The translations under genes and the position numbers were made by a program. A stretch of DNA of 64,000 nucleotides from Acidobacteriaceae bacterium KBS 89 (GTDB taxonomy: Bacteria > Acidobacteriota > Terriglobia > Terriglobales > Acidobacteriaceae). Numbering within the stretch: position 1 is the stretch's first letter; each line of letters begins with the position of its first letter. The notes beneath the pieces were generated by a model. That model was given only the letters and a program-made list of their open reading frames with translations, did no database searches and had not been told where the DNA came from. Location of the stretch: positions 310,001-374,000 of the forward strand of contig KB906758.1 of the NCBI GenBank assembly GCA_000381605.1, given 5' to 3'. Shown one piece after another: positions 1 to 9,659 of this stretch.

Positions 1-1
1 T

Positions 2-826
2 GCGGTCACGGTGGCTTGGTCCTTCTATGACGGCAGTATTAACTTCAACGGGGCTCTCCCTGTCGCGGACGCCACCGGGAGGTATAGCGTACCGATCCTG
101 AGCTACTACCATTCGTTCAACTTCTTTGGCCGCTCAGCCAACGTTGTCGCCGCTTTACCTTACGGAGTCGGCAATTTTAAAGGAACGATCAACGGCGCCG
201 GGGACAACCTTTACCGTTCGGGTCTTGTGGATTCGATTTTTCGTGTCGCCATCAACCTCAAGGGTGGGCCGGCGATGCCGGTACAGAAGTTTGTGAAGTG
301 GAACCAGAAGGTCTTGCTGGGCGCCAGCCTCAAGGTGATCGCTCCGACAGGGCAGTACGATCCGACGAAGCTGATCAACTGGGGCACGAACCGGTGGTCC
401 TTCAAACCGGAGTTTGGTTATTCGCAGCGGTGGGGAAAGGTTGTGCTCGATGGCTACCTGGGAGTGTGGTTTTTCACAACGAATTCGGATTTCTGGTCGC
501 GCAACATCTACTACGCGGGTACGAGGTCTCAATCGCAGCAGCCCATTGGCTCCCTGGAAGGACACCTCAGTTACGACTTCAAACCGCGTCTTTGGGCTTC
601 GCTTGACGGCAATTTCTGGTTTGGTGGGAAGACAGCCGTGAATGGAATAGAAAACCCGCTCAGTGAGCAGAACAACTCCCGGCTGGGAGGTACTTTTGCG
701 TTCCCCATAACCAAGCATCAGTCTCTGAAGTTTGCTTATAGCAATGGAACCTACATCCGGTACGGTGGCAACTATCAAAACGTCACGGCCGCATGGCAGT
801 ACTCCTGGTTCGGTAAGCCGAACTAG
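2..826 (+). CDS. MetA-like outer membrane protein, 3' part (partial)
   Basis: The reading frame is already open at the left edge of the window, so the gene is cut and its start is not visible; the GTG at 11 need not be the true start. The roughly 270 visible residues alternate aromatic and polar residues in the way of a transmembrane beta-barrel, with many Tyr/Trp/Phe and Gly and a final Trp-rich strand. The pattern (for example SFKPEFGYSQRWGK and LGVWFFTTNSDF) resembles the MetA-pathway phenol-degradation family (PF13557), putative outer-membrane channels. The substrate cannot be read from sequence. Confidence 0.7.
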   Translation, partial: AVTVAWSFYDGSINFNGALPVADATGRYSVPILSYYHSFNFFGRSANVVAALPYGVGNFKGTINGAGDNLYRSGLVDSIFRVAINLKGGPAMPVQKFVKWNQKVLLGASLKVIAPTGQYDPTKLINWGTNRWSFKPEFGYSQRWGKVVLDGYLGVWFFTTNSDFWSRNIYYAGTRSQSQQPIGSLEGHLSYDFKPRLWASLDGNFWFGGKTAVNGIENPLSEQNNSRLGGTFAFPITKHQSLKFAYSNGTYIRYGGNYQNVTAAWQYSWFGKPN

Positions 827-844
827 CTTGCGAAACCGTTGCGG

Positions 845-2161
845 TCAGGCGGCTTGGGGTTGCCTTGCGGCGCGTTGGGCAAGGAGGAGAGAGACAAGCA
901 GCATGGCCGCCGCGGTGAAGAAGGGTGTGCCTGGGATGTGGATGCCCGTGCTGATGGATTTGCTGAAGATGTAGGTGAAGAGGCCAGGGCCGACGAGGCC
1001 GGCGATTCCGCGGAGGCTGTTGATGGCTCCCTGGAGTTGGCCCTGCTCGGAGGGGCTCGTCAGTCGGGAGAGAAGACTCTGGGCGGCGGGCCATGTGAAG
1101 GACATCATGTTGAGGAACGGGATTCCAAGCCAGAAGAGCATACCCGTCCTTGAGAGACCGAACATCGAGTAGCCGATGGCACCTCCGATGAGGCCGATGG
1201 TCATGGCTCCGCGTTCGCCGAGTTTGGCGACGATGGGTTTGACGAGCAATGCGCCGTAGATTGCAGTGCAGACGCCGATGGTGGCGAGGGAGTAGCCCAC
1301 GGTGCCGACGCTCCAGTGGTACCGGTAACCGGCGTAGATAACGTAGACATTCATGAGGGATTGCTGGGCGATGTAACCGAGAAGAAGGACGGTGGCGATG
1401 GTGATCATGCCGGTGTGGCGGCGGAAGAGCGAGACGGAGCCGACGGGGTTGGCGCGCGCCCAGGAGAAGGGGCTGCGGTTTTGTTGCGAGAGGGATTCGG
1501 GCAGCACGAAGAGGCCGTAGAGGCCGTTGATGAGGCTGAGGCCGCCGGCGACCCAGAAGGGCAGGCGCGGGTTGATGTTGCCGAGGAGTCCACCAACGGC
1601 GGGGCCGAGGACGAAGCCGATACCGAAGGCGGCGTTGAGCATGCCGAAGGCGGCGGCGCGGCGCTCGCGCGGGGTGACGTCGGCCATGTAGGCCATGGCG
1701 GTAGGGATGCTGGAGGAGGTGATGCCAGAGATGACGCGGCCGAGAAAGAGCCAGCTGAGCGCAGGGGCCCAGGCCATGAGGAGGTAGTCGAGGCCGAGGC
1801 CGAAGTTGGAGAGCAGGACGACGGGGCGGCGGCCAAAGCGGTCGGAGAGCGAGCCGATGATCGGAGAGCAGAAGAACTGCATGACGGCGAAGACGGTTCC
1901 GAAGAGGCCGAGCATCTTTGCGGCAGAGGAGGTGTCGCCGTGGAGGAAGCCCTCGATGAGGCGAGGCAGGACGGGAGCGATCATGCCGAGGGCGAGCATG
2001 TCGAGGGTGACGGTGAAGAAGATAAAGGTAGCGGCGGCACGGCGGCCTTTGGGTGGATGAGGCGTAAGGGCGGTTGCGGGCGCAATGAGTTCGGGCTCCG
2101 TGAGGAGAGGGTTCGGTTCGGTGGCGGCCGGCTGGGGCTGATTTTCAGTCATATCTGACAT
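845..2161 (-). CDS. MFS transporter, TetA-like drug:H+ antiporter family
   Basis: 438 residues with a proline-rich cytoplasmic N-terminus of about 40 residues, then twelve hydrophobic segments. The MFS loop 2-3 signature is present as GSLSDRFGRRPVVLLS, and FVLGPAVGGLLG in helix 5 is the antiporter motif C (GPxxGG) typical of drug:H+ exporters. The order and spacing match the TetA(B)-like branch. Many chromosomal members of this branch have no known drug, so resistance is only possible. No dedicated TetR-type regulator lies beside it. Confidence 0.8.
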   Translation of the reverse strand: MSDMTENQPQPAATEPNPLLTEPELIAPATALTPHPPKGRRAAATFIFFTVTLDMLALGMIAPVLPRLIEGFLHGDTSSAAKMLGLFGTVFAVMQFFCSPIIGSLSDRFGRRPVVLLSNFGLGLDYLLMAWAPALSWLFLGRVISGITSSSIPTAMAYMADVTPRERRAAAFGMLNAAFGIGFVLGPAVGGLLGNINPRLPFWVAGGLSLINGLYGLFVLPESLSQQNRSPFSWARANPVGSVSLFRRHTGMITIATVLLLGYIAQQSLMNVYVIYAGYRYHWSVGTVGYSLATIGVCTAIYGALLVKPIVAKLGERGAMTIGLIGGAIGYSMFGLSRTGMLFWLGIPFLNMMSFTWPAAQSLLSRLTSPSEQGQLQGAINSLRGIAGLVGPGLFTYIFSKSISTGIHIPGTPFFTAAAMLLVSLLLAQRAARQPQAA

Positions 2162-2382
2162 ATTTCCAGTGGTTTCCAGGGCGATTGAGCGCCAGTTTAC
2201 GCGAGTTTAATGGTGGATTCTTGGAGATTTCGGCGTTAATTTATGTCGCGTTGAGACCTGATGCGTCAGTGTGCGTCTCTACTAGAGGCCCTAGACGTTG
2301 GGTGGGATCTCTCGTAATCGTGTTTTACTTCAGATGCGGGCGAATCGCCATTCTCTCGATCGAGTGGCAGGAGCGTAAGTTG

Positions 2383-3192
2383 ATGGGTGTTGGACGACGT
2401 GCAGTTGTGTTTCTGGGTCTGCTGGTCGCGGGTGCCGTGCAGGCGCAGAGTTCGGACGCTTCGCGAAAGATCGTAGAGACGATGTTGACGCATGAGGGGG
2501 ACCCTGCGGAACATCGTCTTAAGTACATGTATCTCTCGGAGGAACGGTCTGATAGAACCGGTGGCCACGTGTGGAACGAGCGTGTGGTCGAGACTTCGAT
2601 GGGAAAGGTACGCCTCCTGCTTGCCGAGGATGGAAAACCGTTGAGCGCAGAGCGGCAGGCAGCTGAGAAGGTCAGGTTGGCTGATATCGCGGCGCATCCC
2701 GACGCGTTTCAGCGACGCGAACAGGCGATGAAGAATGACGAAGAACATGCCGAACAGATGCTGGCGCTGCTGCATAAGGCGTTTCTGTTTGACGAGCCAC
2801 GCGCGGAGGGTAGCGACGTGAGGATAGGCTTTCGGCCAGATCCTGCCTATCAGCCGAAGACTATGGAAGAGAAGGTGCTGCATGCTATGTCGGGAGCGAT
2901 CCTGGTGGATGACAAGACGAGGCAGCTTCACAGGATCGAAGGGAAGATTCCTTCGGATGTGAGCCTGGGATACGGTCTGTTGGGGACGATCCATGCGGGT
3001 AGCAGCTTCAGTACGGAGCACGAGGCTCAGCCAGGTGGCGAGTGGAAGGATGCCATGGTGAATACCGCGATTCAAGGCAAGGCGATGCTCTTTAAAGAGA
3101 TCGGCAGGAACGAGCACGTTGTCCACAGCGAGTTCAAACGCATGTCCGACAACATCAGCGTGACAGAGGCTGTGGCATTGCTGGTGCAATAA
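2383..3192 (+). CDS. secreted protein of unknown function
   Basis: The frame is open from 2185 (TTG), but the ATG at 2383 has an AGGAG nine bases upstream and gives a clean signal peptide (MGVGRRAVVFLGLLVAGAVQAQS), so it is preferred. The mature protein of about 247 residues is hydrophilic, rich in Glu/His/Lys, with no cysteine-based motif. Phrases such as VLHAMSGAILVDDKTRQLHRIEG and LGYGLLGTIHAGSSF recall acidobacterial periplasmic proteins without an assigned role. It ends 23 bases before the S9 peptidase, which has its own promoter-like box in that gap. Confidence 0.75.
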   Translation: MGVGRRAVVFLGLLVAGAVQAQSSDASRKIVETMLTHEGDPAEHRLKYMYLSEERSDRTGGHVWNERVVETSMGKVRLLLAEDGKPLSAERQAAEKVRLADIAAHPDAFQRREQAMKNDEEHAEQMLALLHKAFLFDEPRAEGSDVRIGFRPDPAYQPKTMEEKVLHAMSGAILVDDKTRQLHRIEGKIPSDVSLGYGLLGTIHAGSSFSTEHEAQPGGEWKDAMVNTAIQGKAMLFKEIGRNEHVVHSEFKRMSDNISVTEAVALLVQ

Positions 3193-3215
3193 ATCTGTCT
3201 GCTAGACTGCCTTTC

Positions 3216-5267
3216 ATGCGATATGACATCTTGTGCCGTGTTGGACTTTGTCTGGTGCCCCTGTGTGTTTTGACGACGTTTGGATTTGGTCAGAGACGGG
3301 CGATGGTGCCGGACGATCTGGCGAAGCTGGTGAATGTAGGTGGGCCGCAGGTTTCGCAGGATGGCAAGTGGGTCGCGTATACGGCCTCGACGGTCGACGT
3401 TGGTGAAGATAAGAACGTCTCCGAGCTTTGGATGGTGAGCTGGGACGGCACACAGGATGTTCATCTGACATATGGCCCAGAGGGTGCGGGTTCGCCGCGG
3501 TGGAGTCCGGATGGCAGGTGGCTCGCGTTTACTTCATCACGGCTGGGCAAGGCGAAAGGGTCGCAGGTGTGGCTGCTGGATCGGCGTGGTGGCGAGGCAA
3601 ATCAGTTGACCGAGGTGAAGGAAGACCTGACGGATTACCGCTGGTCGCCTGACTCGAAGCAGTTGCTGCTGACGTTGAAGGCCAAGGAAGAGCCTGAGCC
3701 GGAGAAGGGGGCGAAGCCTGCGCCGCCGAAGCCGATCGTGATTGATCGGTACCACTTCAAGCAGGATATTCAGGGGTATCTGTCGGACAAGCGCGACCAC
3801 CTTTTTCTGTTTGACATTGCGACGAAGAAGCTGACGCGGCTGACGAATGAGGACAAGTACGACGAGCGGCAGGCTGAGTGGTCGCCGGATGGAAAGTGGA
3901 TCGCGTTTGTGAGCAATCAGGAGGGGCCTGATCCGGACCGCTCCAATAATTCGGATGTGTTTGTGGCGGAGGCGAAGGGTGGAGCGGCTGCGAAGAAGCT
4001 GACCAGCTTCACGGGTGTGGACGGCGGGCCGCTGGCCTGGAGTCCGGACAGCATGACGATCGCATACCGACAGGGGATTTCGCCGAGGTACTCGATCTAT
4101 GACATGCAGCGGCTTGCGGTGGCGCGGGCGACTGGTGGTGCGCCGGAGGTGTTGGCGGCCACGGCGGACGTGGGAACCGGGACTCCTGTGTTTTCGGCTG
4201 ATGGCAAGTCGCTGCTGACGACCATTGGGCAGGATCGCGTTGACTATGTGGCGGAGGTGCCGCTGAAGGGTAAGAGCGTGACACGACTGACTGCAGAGAG
4301 CGGTACGGCTGTGATGCTTTCTGCTGCAGGCGGGCATGTGGCCGTGGTCTGGACGACGGATGTCGTGGCTCCGGAGATCTATGCGCTTGAGGGTAAGGCT
4401 CTGCGCAAGCTGACCTCGCACAACGATGCGTTGATGGCGCAGTTGAACCTGGTTGCGGCGGAGGATTTATCGGCGAAGGCCTCGGATGGCAGCGAGGTGC
4501 ATAGTCTGTTGACGATGCCGGTGGGCTACACGGCCGGGACGAAGGCGCCGATGCTGCTGTGGATTCATGGTGGCCCGACGTCGCAGGATTCGCACCGATT
4601 TGCGCCGGACCGGCAGTTACTGGCGGCGCATGGGTTTGCGGTGCTGCAGGTGAACTATCGCGGGAGCACAGGACGCGGGCATGACTATAGTTATGCGATT
4701 AATGCGGACTGGGGCGACAAGGAGGTGAAGGACCTGCTGGGGGCGGTCGATGGCGCGGTGGCTACGGGGAAGATCGATGCGGACCGCATAGGAGTCGGCG
4801 GGTGGAGCTATGGCGGAATTCTGACGGACTATACGATCGCTTCGACTACGCGATTCAAGGCGGCTTCGAGTGGCGCCGGCACGGCGAACCTGCTCGGGAT
4901 GTATGGAGTCGATCAGTACATTCTGCAATATGACAATGAGCTCCAGCCGCCTTGGAAAGATGTCGAGCCTTACCTGAAGATGTCGTATCCGTTTCTGCAT
5001 GCGGACAAGATTAAGACGCCGACCTTATTTATGGGTGGAGAGAAGGACTTCAACGTGACGCTGGTTGGCGGGGAGCAGATGTATCAGGCGCTGAAGAGCG
5101 TGGGCACGCCCGCAGAGTTGGTGGTGTATCCCGGGCAATTTCATGGATTCACGCGGCCGAGTTTTATTAAGGATCGGTACCAGCGTTGGTTTGCCTGGTA
5201 TGACCAATACCTCGGGATGCCTCCGGCGGCGAAGCCTGCTGCTGCGGTGAAATCGTCAACGGACTAG
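3216..5267 (+). CDS. secreted S9-family prolyl oligopeptidase/acylaminoacyl peptidase-like enzyme
   Basis: 683 residues. A signal peptide ending near FGFGQ precedes a WD40-like/PD40 beta-propeller (repeats such as PRWSPDGRWLAF, AEWSPDGKWIAF, LAWSPDS) and a C-terminal alpha/beta hydrolase domain. The nucleophile is Ser531 in GGWSYGG; Asp611 (GGEKDF) and His643 (QFHGF) complete the triad. The predicted role is trimming of peptides in the periplasm. No Shine-Dalgarno is seen: TAGACT at 3203-3208 ends seven bases before the ATG, so the transcript may be leaderless. Confidence 0.92.
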   Translation: MRYDILCRVGLCLVPLCVLTTFGFGQRRAMVPDDLAKLVNVGGPQVSQDGKWVAYTASTVDVGEDKNVSELWMVSWDGTQDVHLTYGPEGAGSPRWSPDGRWLAFTSSRLGKAKGSQVWLLDRRGGEANQLTEVKEDLTDYRWSPDSKQLLLTLKAKEEPEPEKGAKPAPPKPIVIDRYHFKQDIQGYLSDKRDHLFLFDIATKKLTRLTNEDKYDERQAEWSPDGKWIAFVSNQEGPDPDRSNNSDVFVAEAKGGAAAKKLTSFTGVDGGPLAWSPDSMTIAYRQGISPRYSIYDMQRLAVARATGGAPEVLAATADVGTGTPVFSADGKSLLTTIGQDRVDYVAEVPLKGKSVTRLTAESGTAVMLSAAGGHVAVVWTTDVVAPEIYALEGKALRKLTSHNDALMAQLNLVAAEDLSAKASDGSEVHSLLTMPVGYTAGTKAPMLLWIHGGPTSQDSHRFAPDRQLLAAHGFAVLQVNYRGSTGRGHDYSYAINADWGDKEVKDLLGAVDGAVATGKIDADRIGVGGWSYGGILTDYTIASTTRFKAASSGAGTANLLGMYGVDQYILQYDNELQPPWKDVEPYLKMSYPFLHADKIKTPTLFMGGEKDFNVTLVGGEQMYQALKSVGTPAELVVYPGQFHGFTRPSFIKDRYQRWFAWYDQYLGMPPAAKPAAAVKSSTD

Positions 5268-5352
5268 GACGCGCGCGGATGATCAGGAACTTTTCCGATC
5301 CGCGAGCGTAGTTCGTGATGGACGCGAATCCAATTCCAATATTGCAGGTGCC

Positions 5353-6936
5353 ATGGGAGATCGACAGCCGGTACAACGGTCGGATTTGCGACAGATTCTC
5401 TGGCTCTGCTTAGCCTTTGCTGTGCTGAAGGTTGTGATTCAGATTGTCGGCAATGTTCTAGCGCAGCATGCGGGTTATGGGATATTCCGCGATGAGATGT
5501 ACTACCTGATGTGCGGGCGACGGCTCGCCTTTGGGTATGTCGACCAGCCGCCATTAGTGGCCGTGCAGGCTCGTGTGAGTGAGATGCTGTTTGGGTATCA
5601 CACGATGTGGTCGCTGCGATTGATCTCGGGACTGGCTGGTGCGGCGAAGGTGTTTTTGACGGGGCTTCTCTGCTGGACGCTGGGTGGAGGGCGAAGAGCG
5701 GCGGCGCTTGCGATGCTGGGTGTGATTGCGGGTGGAGTCTATCTGGGGATCGATGGATACCTGTCGATGAATTCGTTCGATCCGGTCTTCTGGATGCTCT
5801 GTGCGCTGGCGCTGATTCGTATCGTGCAGGGTACTTCGCCGGGTGAGGTGCGCAACTGGTGGATTGTGTTTGGTGTGAGCGCGGGATTGGCGTTCGAAAA
5901 CAAGGACTCGGTTGCGTTCTTTCTCATCGCAATGCTGATTGCGCTTTTGTTCACACCGCAAAGGCGCATTCTCGCGAGCCGGTGGTTTGCTGTTGCGGTG
6001 CTCTTGATTGTTCTGGTCGCCCTGCCGAACTTTCTCTGGCAGGTGCATCACCACTTTCCGACGTTGGAGTGGCTTCGTGGCGTGCAGGCCTCGGATAAAG
6101 ACGTCAAGCTGCCGCCGGTGCCGTTTTTTCTGGCTCAGATCATGACGCTCACGCCGTTCAGCGTACTTCTATGGGGAACGGGAGTGGTGTGGCTGCTCTT
6201 TGCCAGGACAACGCAAAGCTATCGCTTCCTTGGCGTCTTTTACCTTGTCTTTCTCGGGGGCATGATGGCGCTTCATGCAAAGGACTACTATCTTGTGCCG
6301 GCGTATCCGGTCTTCTTCGCGGCCGGGGCAGTTGCGTGGTTCGCGTGGGCGAAGAAGGTTGTGTGGCGCAACGCATTGATTGGAGCCTATGCGGCCGTCG
6401 TAGTTGTTGGTGTTGTGCTCTTCTTTCCGATGGCGGTTCCCGTGTTACCGCCGCAGCAGTGGCTTGCTTACACGGCGAAGCTTCACCTGACGGCAAAGGA
6501 CAGCGAGAATCACGCTCCGACTCTCTTGCCGCAGTTTTTTACTGACCGTCTCGGTTGGGAGGATCTGGCGAAGCAGGTGTCAAATATTTACAACGCACTG
6601 CCAGTGGAGGACCGTGCGAAGACCGGCATTCTTGCTTCCAACTATGGGCAGGCTGGCGCGATTGATGTCCTGGGAGCGAAGTACGGTTTGCCTTCGGCGA
6701 TCAGCGGCCACCAAAACTACTGGATCTGGGGCCCGCGCGGGTACACCGGCGAAGAGATGATCGTGATGAACCAGGCGTCGCTCGACGAAATGAACGCGGT
6801 CTACAACTCATGCACCGTCGTCGGTGACCGGAACGGTCTGTACGCGATGCCGTGGGAGCGTGGTCCTATCTATCTGTGCCACGGACGAAAGATCACTTAC
6901 GAAGCGGACTGGGAGAAACTCAAGCACTACTACTGA
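5353..6936 (+). CDS. integral membrane glycosyltransferase, GT39/ArnT-like (PMT_2 family)
   Basis: 527 residues with about ten transmembrane helices and a soluble C-terminal part. After the first helix comes the GT-C acidic loop (GIFRDEMYYLMCGRRLAFGYVDQPP), with the DE pair expected to bind the lipid-linked sugar donor. The family transfers a sugar from polyprenyl phosphate to an envelope acceptor on the periplasmic face. It starts 85 bases after the S9 peptidase on the same strand, so co-transcription is possible. Donor and acceptor are unknown. Confidence 0.82.
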   Translation: MGDRQPVQRSDLRQILWLCLAFAVLKVVIQIVGNVLAQHAGYGIFRDEMYYLMCGRRLAFGYVDQPPLVAVQARVSEMLFGYHTMWSLRLISGLAGAAKVFLTGLLCWTLGGGRRAAALAMLGVIAGGVYLGIDGYLSMNSFDPVFWMLCALALIRIVQGTSPGEVRNWWIVFGVSAGLAFENKDSVAFFLIAMLIALLFTPQRRILASRWFAVAVLLIVLVALPNFLWQVHHHFPTLEWLRGVQASDKDVKLPPVPFFLAQIMTLTPFSVLLWGTGVVWLLFARTTQSYRFLGVFYLVFLGGMMALHAKDYYLVPAYPVFFAAGAVAWFAWAKKVVWRNALIGAYAAVVVVGVVLFFPMAVPVLPPQQWLAYTAKLHLTAKDSENHAPTLLPQFFTDRLGWEDLAKQVSNIYNALPVEDRAKTGILASNYGQAGAIDVLGAKYGLPSAISGHQNYWIWGPRGYTGEEMIVMNQASLDEMNAVYNSCTVVGDRNGLYAMPWERGPIYLCHGRKITYEADWEKLKHYY

Positions 6937-6956
6937 TCGTTTTGTAACCGTCGCCG

Positions 6957-7832
6957 TCAGGCGGCAGCGATGCGTTGGATGAGATTGTTCTGTTCTTTCT
7001 GCGACTCCGCGCCAATGGTGAAGGCGTCGAGCACTCCAGTGCCGAGAGCGTACCGGATAGCTTCGGACGGTTTGCTGCGAAGGTCTCCCTGGCCAAGAAT
7101 TTTCATGCCGACAATCGCCTTTCCCTGTGTCCGCATCTGCTTGACGACCTTGATTACCGTGTCAGGGTCCGCATCCATGTGCGAGCCGATGGGGTTGAGT
7201 CGAACGAGATCAACCTCGACCCATGGAGAAGTTGCAGCCGCTCTCAGCGCGCCGATGCTGTGGCACGAGACACCGTGTGCGCGGATGACGCCCTTCTGTT
7301 TCGCCTCTGAGAGAACATCCATGACGCCGCGGTACCGTGTCGTCCAATCGCTCTCAGTAACGCAGTGGATGAGAACGATATCGATGTAGTCGATGCCGAG
7401 TTCTTTTCGGTAACGGTCGAGGGCGGCGCGGACACCGGCGGCATCGCGAGTATCGGTCTTCGTGAGCACGGTCACTTTGTCGCGAGGAACGTGTTTGAGC
7501 GCCTCAGCGACATACGGATGACTGCCGTAGGAGTCGGCGGAGTCGAAGAAGCGCAGGCCGTTGTCGTGGTAGCCGTCGAGGAGGAGACTGGTGAGGGGCG
7601 ACATGCCGAGGCGGGTCTGGTTGGAGGCGCCACCAAAGCCGACCGTGCCAGTTCCCATGGCGAGCCGGCTTGTGCGAATGCCGGTGTGGCCGAGGACGAC
7701 CTCATCGCTGGCTTGAAATTTCTGGGGTAAGGGGTCCGGATCGATCAGCGCTGCGCGAGCTACTGCGTTTGTGGCCAGCAGTGCAGCACCCAGCGTGCGG
7801 GTCGACCGGCGAAGGAAGTCTCTCCTTAGCAT
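6957..7832 (-). CDS. Tat-exported aldo/keto reductase
   Basis: 291 residues. The N-terminus carries a twin-arginine signal (MLRRDFLRRSTRTLGAALLA), unusual because most aldo/keto reductases are cytoplasmic. The barrel has the catalytic residues in order: Asp/Tyr in FDSADSYGSHPY, Lys in VTVLTKTD and His in VLIHCV. AAGGAGA lies eight bases before the ATG. A cofactor-carrying periplasmic oxidoreductase is inferred. It is followed on the same strand by nothing nearer than the MFS gene, and its upstream neighbour is the multicopper oxidase. Confidence 0.88.
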   Translation of the reverse strand: MLRRDFLRRSTRTLGAALLATNAVARAALIDPDPLPQKFQASDEVVLGHTGIRTSRLAMGTGTVGFGGASNQTRLGMSPLTSLLLDGYHDNGLRFFDSADSYGSHPYVAEALKHVPRDKVTVLTKTDTRDAAGVRAALDRYRKELGIDYIDIVLIHCVTESDWTTRYRGVMDVLSEAKQKGVIRAHGVSCHSIGALRAAATSPWVEVDLVRLNPIGSHMDADPDTVIKVVKQMRTQGKAIVGMKILGQGDLRSKPSEAIRYALGTGVLDAFTIGAESQKEQNNLIQRIAAA

Positions 7833-7898
7833 GGCGCGATCTCCTTGCCGATACGATACGCCCTGATGTGCTCTGAAGGAAACTCACTGTCGCTGAAT

Positions 7899-9542
7899 TT
7901 ATGCGATGACCTCAAAGGGACGCATCATGTCGTTAGATTCGTGCTCGAGGATGTGGCAGTGATAGAGATATTTGCCAGTGAAGCCTTCGAAGCGGACGAT
8001 GATGCGGGTGACCGTGCCGGGGGGACACTGAACCGTGTCCTTCCACCCTAGTTCGTTGGGTTCGGGTGGAACGGCAGGGGCGGTATAAGTAGGTTTGTTT
8101 TGGTTCTGACGATAGACGCTGGTATAGAACGGACGACGGTCAAGCACCTGGAAGCGAACGAGATGGAGGTGCATGGGATGGGTGTCTTCAGTGAGGTTGA
8201 TGAACTCCCATATTTCGGTGGAGTTGAGCTTGGGAGTTTCGGTGACAGGATCGTGCCAGCGCTTGCGGTTGATCAGCATCACCATGGAGCGCTCAACATT
8301 GTCCTTGTAGTCGTATAGCGCAATTGTGCGAGTGGTGGTGGCGGCGGATTCGGGGATACGTTCGATGGTGCGGAGGGTTTTGGGAATTGAGGCCATGGTA
8401 ACGGGAGCCGCGGTCTGTTTCGCAACGCGGAACTCGAGGATGTCGAAGGCTGAAGTGCGCAGGTGGAGCGTCTGCCCGGCTAGTTGGCTGAAGTCGATGA
8501 GGATATCGGCGCGTTCGGCGCACCCGAGGACGAGGCGCTTGAGGTCAACGGGCGATGGGAGAAGGCCCTGGTCGCTGCCAATCTGAGTCAGCGGCTGACC
8601 GTTGGAAAGCGAGAGCAGGAAGAAGCGGCTGTTGGCGGTATTGAGGAGACGGAAGCGGTAGAGGCGTGGCTCGACCTCAAAGTAAGGGCGGATCTTGCCG
8701 TTGATGAGGATGCCGTCGGCGCTGAACTCGGGGATCCACGGGTTCTCTGGGTCGCCGGAGACATCGTAGAAGATCTGGCCGTCGACGCCGAAGTTGCGAT
8801 CGTAGAAGATGAGGGGAACTTCGTACTTGCCGCTGGGAAGGTGCAGGGCGTCTTCGACGTGGTCTCGGATCAGGAACATGCCGAAGAGACCGGCGTAGGT
8901 ATTGAGGCGGGTGAGGCCCATCGCATGGTCGTGATACCAGAGCGCAGTGGCGTCCTGCTGGAGCGGGTAGGTACAGACGCGGGACTGGCCGCGGGTGAAC
9001 CAGTCCTCGGGGTAGCCGTCGTCTTTGGAGGCGGTCTTGGCACCGTGAAGGTGAGTGGTGGTTCGGACATCAGGCACATCGTGGCCGCACCCGTGAAGGG
9101 AGTAGTCGATTGGCAGGAAGTGTTTTGTGGGAAGGTTATTGACCCAACGGATCTGTATCGGTTGTCCGGACCGGGCTTCGATGAGGGGGGAGAGCGGGTC
9201 GGGTCCGTAGCTCCACCAACGGGTTGGGGCGACGTCGCGATGAACCTTCGCGCGAATCTCCTGCATGGTGATCGTGAGAGAGCGGTGGCCGTTCTGGAGC
9301 GTCGGGCGCACAACCTCGGGGAGTGGTAGCGCGTCGACGAAGGGCGCTAGCGCAAGGGTGGGGAGCATTCGAGGGCCGATGCGGGGAGGATTGGGAGTGG
9401 GAGTGGGGGCCATCTGCTGGGGGTTATGTATGCCGCCCATGTGCATACATGCCATGGATGATTGAGGGAGGGCGCGCTGTGCGGTGTAGAGCAGGCTGAG
9501 GGCGGAGGCTTTCTGGAGAAAGGTACGTCTGGACGAAGGCAA
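7899..9542 (-). CDS. Tat-exported multicopper oxidase (CotA/bilirubin oxidase type)
   Basis: The four copper-binding segments are present in order: HLHGAKT, WYHDHAMG, HPMHLHLV and, at the C-terminus, HCHILEHE. These build the T1 and T2/T3 centres that couple one-electron oxidation of phenols or metals to O2 reduction. The frame is open to an ATG at 9593, but that codon lies inside the terminator of the upstream gene and would put a hydrophobic stretch before the SRRTFLQK Tat motif. The TTG at 9542, with GGAG eight bases upstream, gives a normal Tat signal (PSSRRTFLQKASALS) and is preferred. The start is uncertain; the family call is not. Confidence 0.9.
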   Translation of the reverse strand: MPSSRRTFLQKASALSLLYTAQRALPQSSMACMHMGGIHNPQQMAPTPTPNPPRIGPRMLPTLALAPFVDALPLPEVVRPTLQNGHRSLTITMQEIRAKVHRDVAPTRWWSYGPDPLSPLIEARSGQPIQIRWVNNLPTKHFLPIDYSLHGCGHDVPDVRTTTHLHGAKTASKDDGYPEDWFTRGQSRVCTYPLQQDATALWYHDHAMGLTRLNTYAGLFGMFLIRDHVEDALHLPSGKYEVPLIFYDRNFGVDGQIFYDVSGDPENPWIPEFSADGILINGKIRPYFEVEPRLYRFRLLNTANSRFFLLSLSNGQPLTQIGSDQGLLPSPVDLKRLVLGCAERADILIDFSQLAGQTLHLRTSAFDILEFRVAKQTAAPVTMASIPKTLRTIERIPESAATTTRTIALYDYKDNVERSMVMLINRKRWHDPVTETPKLNSTEIWEFINLTEDTHPMHLHLVRFQVLDRRPFYTSVYRQNQNKPTYTAPAVPPEPNELGWKDTVQCPPGTVTRIIVRFEGFTGKYLYHCHILEHESNDMMRPFEVIA

Positions 9543-9576
9543 CGGATGGACTCCGACTAGCAAGAATAGGACGATG

Positions 9577-9613
9577 CAAAAAGAAGCACGCATCCCTGGT
9601 TGGGGATGCGTGC
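9577..9613 (-). terminator. Rho-independent terminator of the phosphoesterase gene
   Basis: Perfect 11-bp stem GCACGCATCCC / GGGATGCGTGC (9603-9613 and 9586-9596) with a 6-base loop, followed on the minus strand by TTCTTTTT. It sits 47 bases past the phosphoesterase stop and overlaps the distal ATG (9591-9593) that could be mistaken for the multicopper oxidase start. Confidence 0.85.
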
Positions 9614-9659
9614 CTCTGACGCTACAGGAAAAATGTAACGATTTCGTGAATTGACCCGG

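Noticed and set aside
1316..2158. 280-codon plus-strand frame over the MFS gene
   Set aside because: Gly/Glu-rich antisense shadow typical of high-GC genes; the MFS motifs on the other strand are clear.
8484..9329. 281-codon plus-strand frame over the multicopper oxidase
   Set aside because: Val/Glu/Gly-rich shadow; all copper motifs are on the minus strand.
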